Source of the DNA: Azospira restricta | GTDB lineage: Bacteria; Pseudomonadota; Gammaproteobacteria; Burkholderiales; Rhodocyclaceae | Length of the DNA stretch: 64,000 bases | Direction of reading: 5' to 3' | Assembly: GCF_016858125.1 (NCBI RefSeq) | Contig: NZ_CP064781.1 | Location: 2,427,501-2,491,500, forward strand | Part shown: piece by piece, positions 63,595 to 64,000 of the stretch | Layout: every line of letters begins with the position of its first letter | How positions within the stretch are numbered: position 1 is the stretch's first letter | Notes under the pieces: generated by a model | Database searches by the model: none | Seen by the model: only the letters and a program-made list of their open reading frames with translations | What the model was told of the DNA's origin: nothing | Program-made: the position numbers and the translations under genes

Positions 63595-64000
63595 ATGCGC
63601 AAGTCTGCCGATAAGAACGACCGCCCAGACCGTCAGAAGAATTTTGGACTTAGCCCCATGATGTCCGCCCTGAAGCGCGTATTCAGGGCACTGGATCTCC
63701 CCGAACGCTCTGCCCATAACAAAGATCCCCACACCCAAGAGGCTGCGGGTTCATCGCCCTCCATTCGCTTTGAACCGATGGAGCCGCGAGTCTTATTGTC
63801 GGCCGACCCCGTTGTTGCCGTCAGTGGTGCGATCAGTACTCCGGGGGAAACAAATCAATACAATTTCACCATCGCGTCCGATACCAAGGTCGTTTTCGAT
63901 TCACTGTCGAATAACGCTAACCTTAACTGGAGCCTTAATGGCCCGGACGGCAACGTCGTTAGCGAGCGTAGTTTTGCGGCGAGCGATTCAAGCGGTTTGA
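63595..64000 (+). CDS. LEPR-XLL domain protein, 5' end (giant surface/secreted protein)
   Basis: An open frame of 135 codons runs off the window end. AGAAGGGG precedes the ATG. Residues 1-60 are hydrophilic and basic, without a Sec signal. Then comes FEPMEPRVLLSADPV (about residues 61-75), the LEPR-XLL motif found at the N-terminus of very large bacterial exoproteins. After it, TPGETNQYNFTIASDTKVVF and WSLNGPDGNVV look like a PPC/beta-sandwich repeat. In this family such proteins are often thousands of residues long and depend on type I secretion; the adaptor gene upstream fits that. Confidence 0.8.
   Translation, partial: MRKSADKNDRPDRQKNFGLSPMMSALKRVFRALDLPERSAHNKDPHTQEAAGSSPSIRFEPMEPRVLLSADPVVAVSGAISTPGETNQYNFTIASDTKVVFDSLSNNANLNWSLNGPDGNVVSERSFAASDSSGL

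Overview
The window is GC-rich bacterial chromosome. The gene content suggests a betaproteobacterium, probably of the Rhodocyclales. The grounds are family-level recognition: divergent ppk/ppx, a lexA-imuA-imuB-dnaE2 damage cassette, an ETF/ETF-QO set under a TetR regulator, a PHB-type acetoacetyl-CoA synthetase and a DHCW cupin. No rRNA is present, so the placement is inference.

Bases 1-12,100 hold the end of a lipoprotein-release operon (lolC/E, lolD), a chemoreceptor, a DUF2062 membrane protein divergent from comEC, a two-partner secretion pair (tpsB-tpsA) and an alpha/beta hydrolase. A tRNA Ala-Glu-Asp operon lies at 12,150-12,480 on the minus strand. Bases 12,550-21,280 hold a response regulator, mtfA, a DMT exporter, relA (with a tandem hairpin repeat over its stop codon), cfa and ppk. 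From 21,429 there is ppx, then an MCE/Mla-type lipid transport operon (STAS-MlaE permease, ATPase, MCE protein, auxiliary lipoprotein), an ECHDC3-like crotonase and a secreted RCC1-repeat protein.

Bases 30,900-41,400 form a fatty-acid/acyl-CoA block: a TetR regulator divergent from etfBA, an orphan CbiM-like permease, acyl-CoA dehydrogenase, an HDOD protein, ETF-QO divergent from a thioesterase, and acetoacetyl-CoA synthetase. The same palindromic operator lies in both divergent promoter regions, which suggests one regulon. Bases 43,200-49,780 are the SOS mutagenesis locus. lexA and dnaE2 each have a perfect LexA box, and a bacteriohemerythrin gene is inserted between imuB and dnaE2. Next come a small dihaem cytochrome with an EF-hand-like loop, an AraC/DMT pair, a MocR regulator divergent from DUF2917 and a DHCW cupin, then rpsO-pnp, dksA and a tRNA Pro-Arg-His operon.

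From 58,134 the character changes. A tyrosine recombinase sits directly downstream of tRNA-His, followed by an AlpA-like protein, a complete IS3-family (IS407-like) element, an array of unusual palindromes (61,399-61,845), a periplasmic adaptor (HlyD/RND type), and the first 135 codons of a LEPR-XLL protein that runs off the window. This looks like the left end of a genomic island carrying a surface/secreted giant protein and its export machinery. The palindrome array, whose first unit is cut by the IS element, is the least explained structure in the window.
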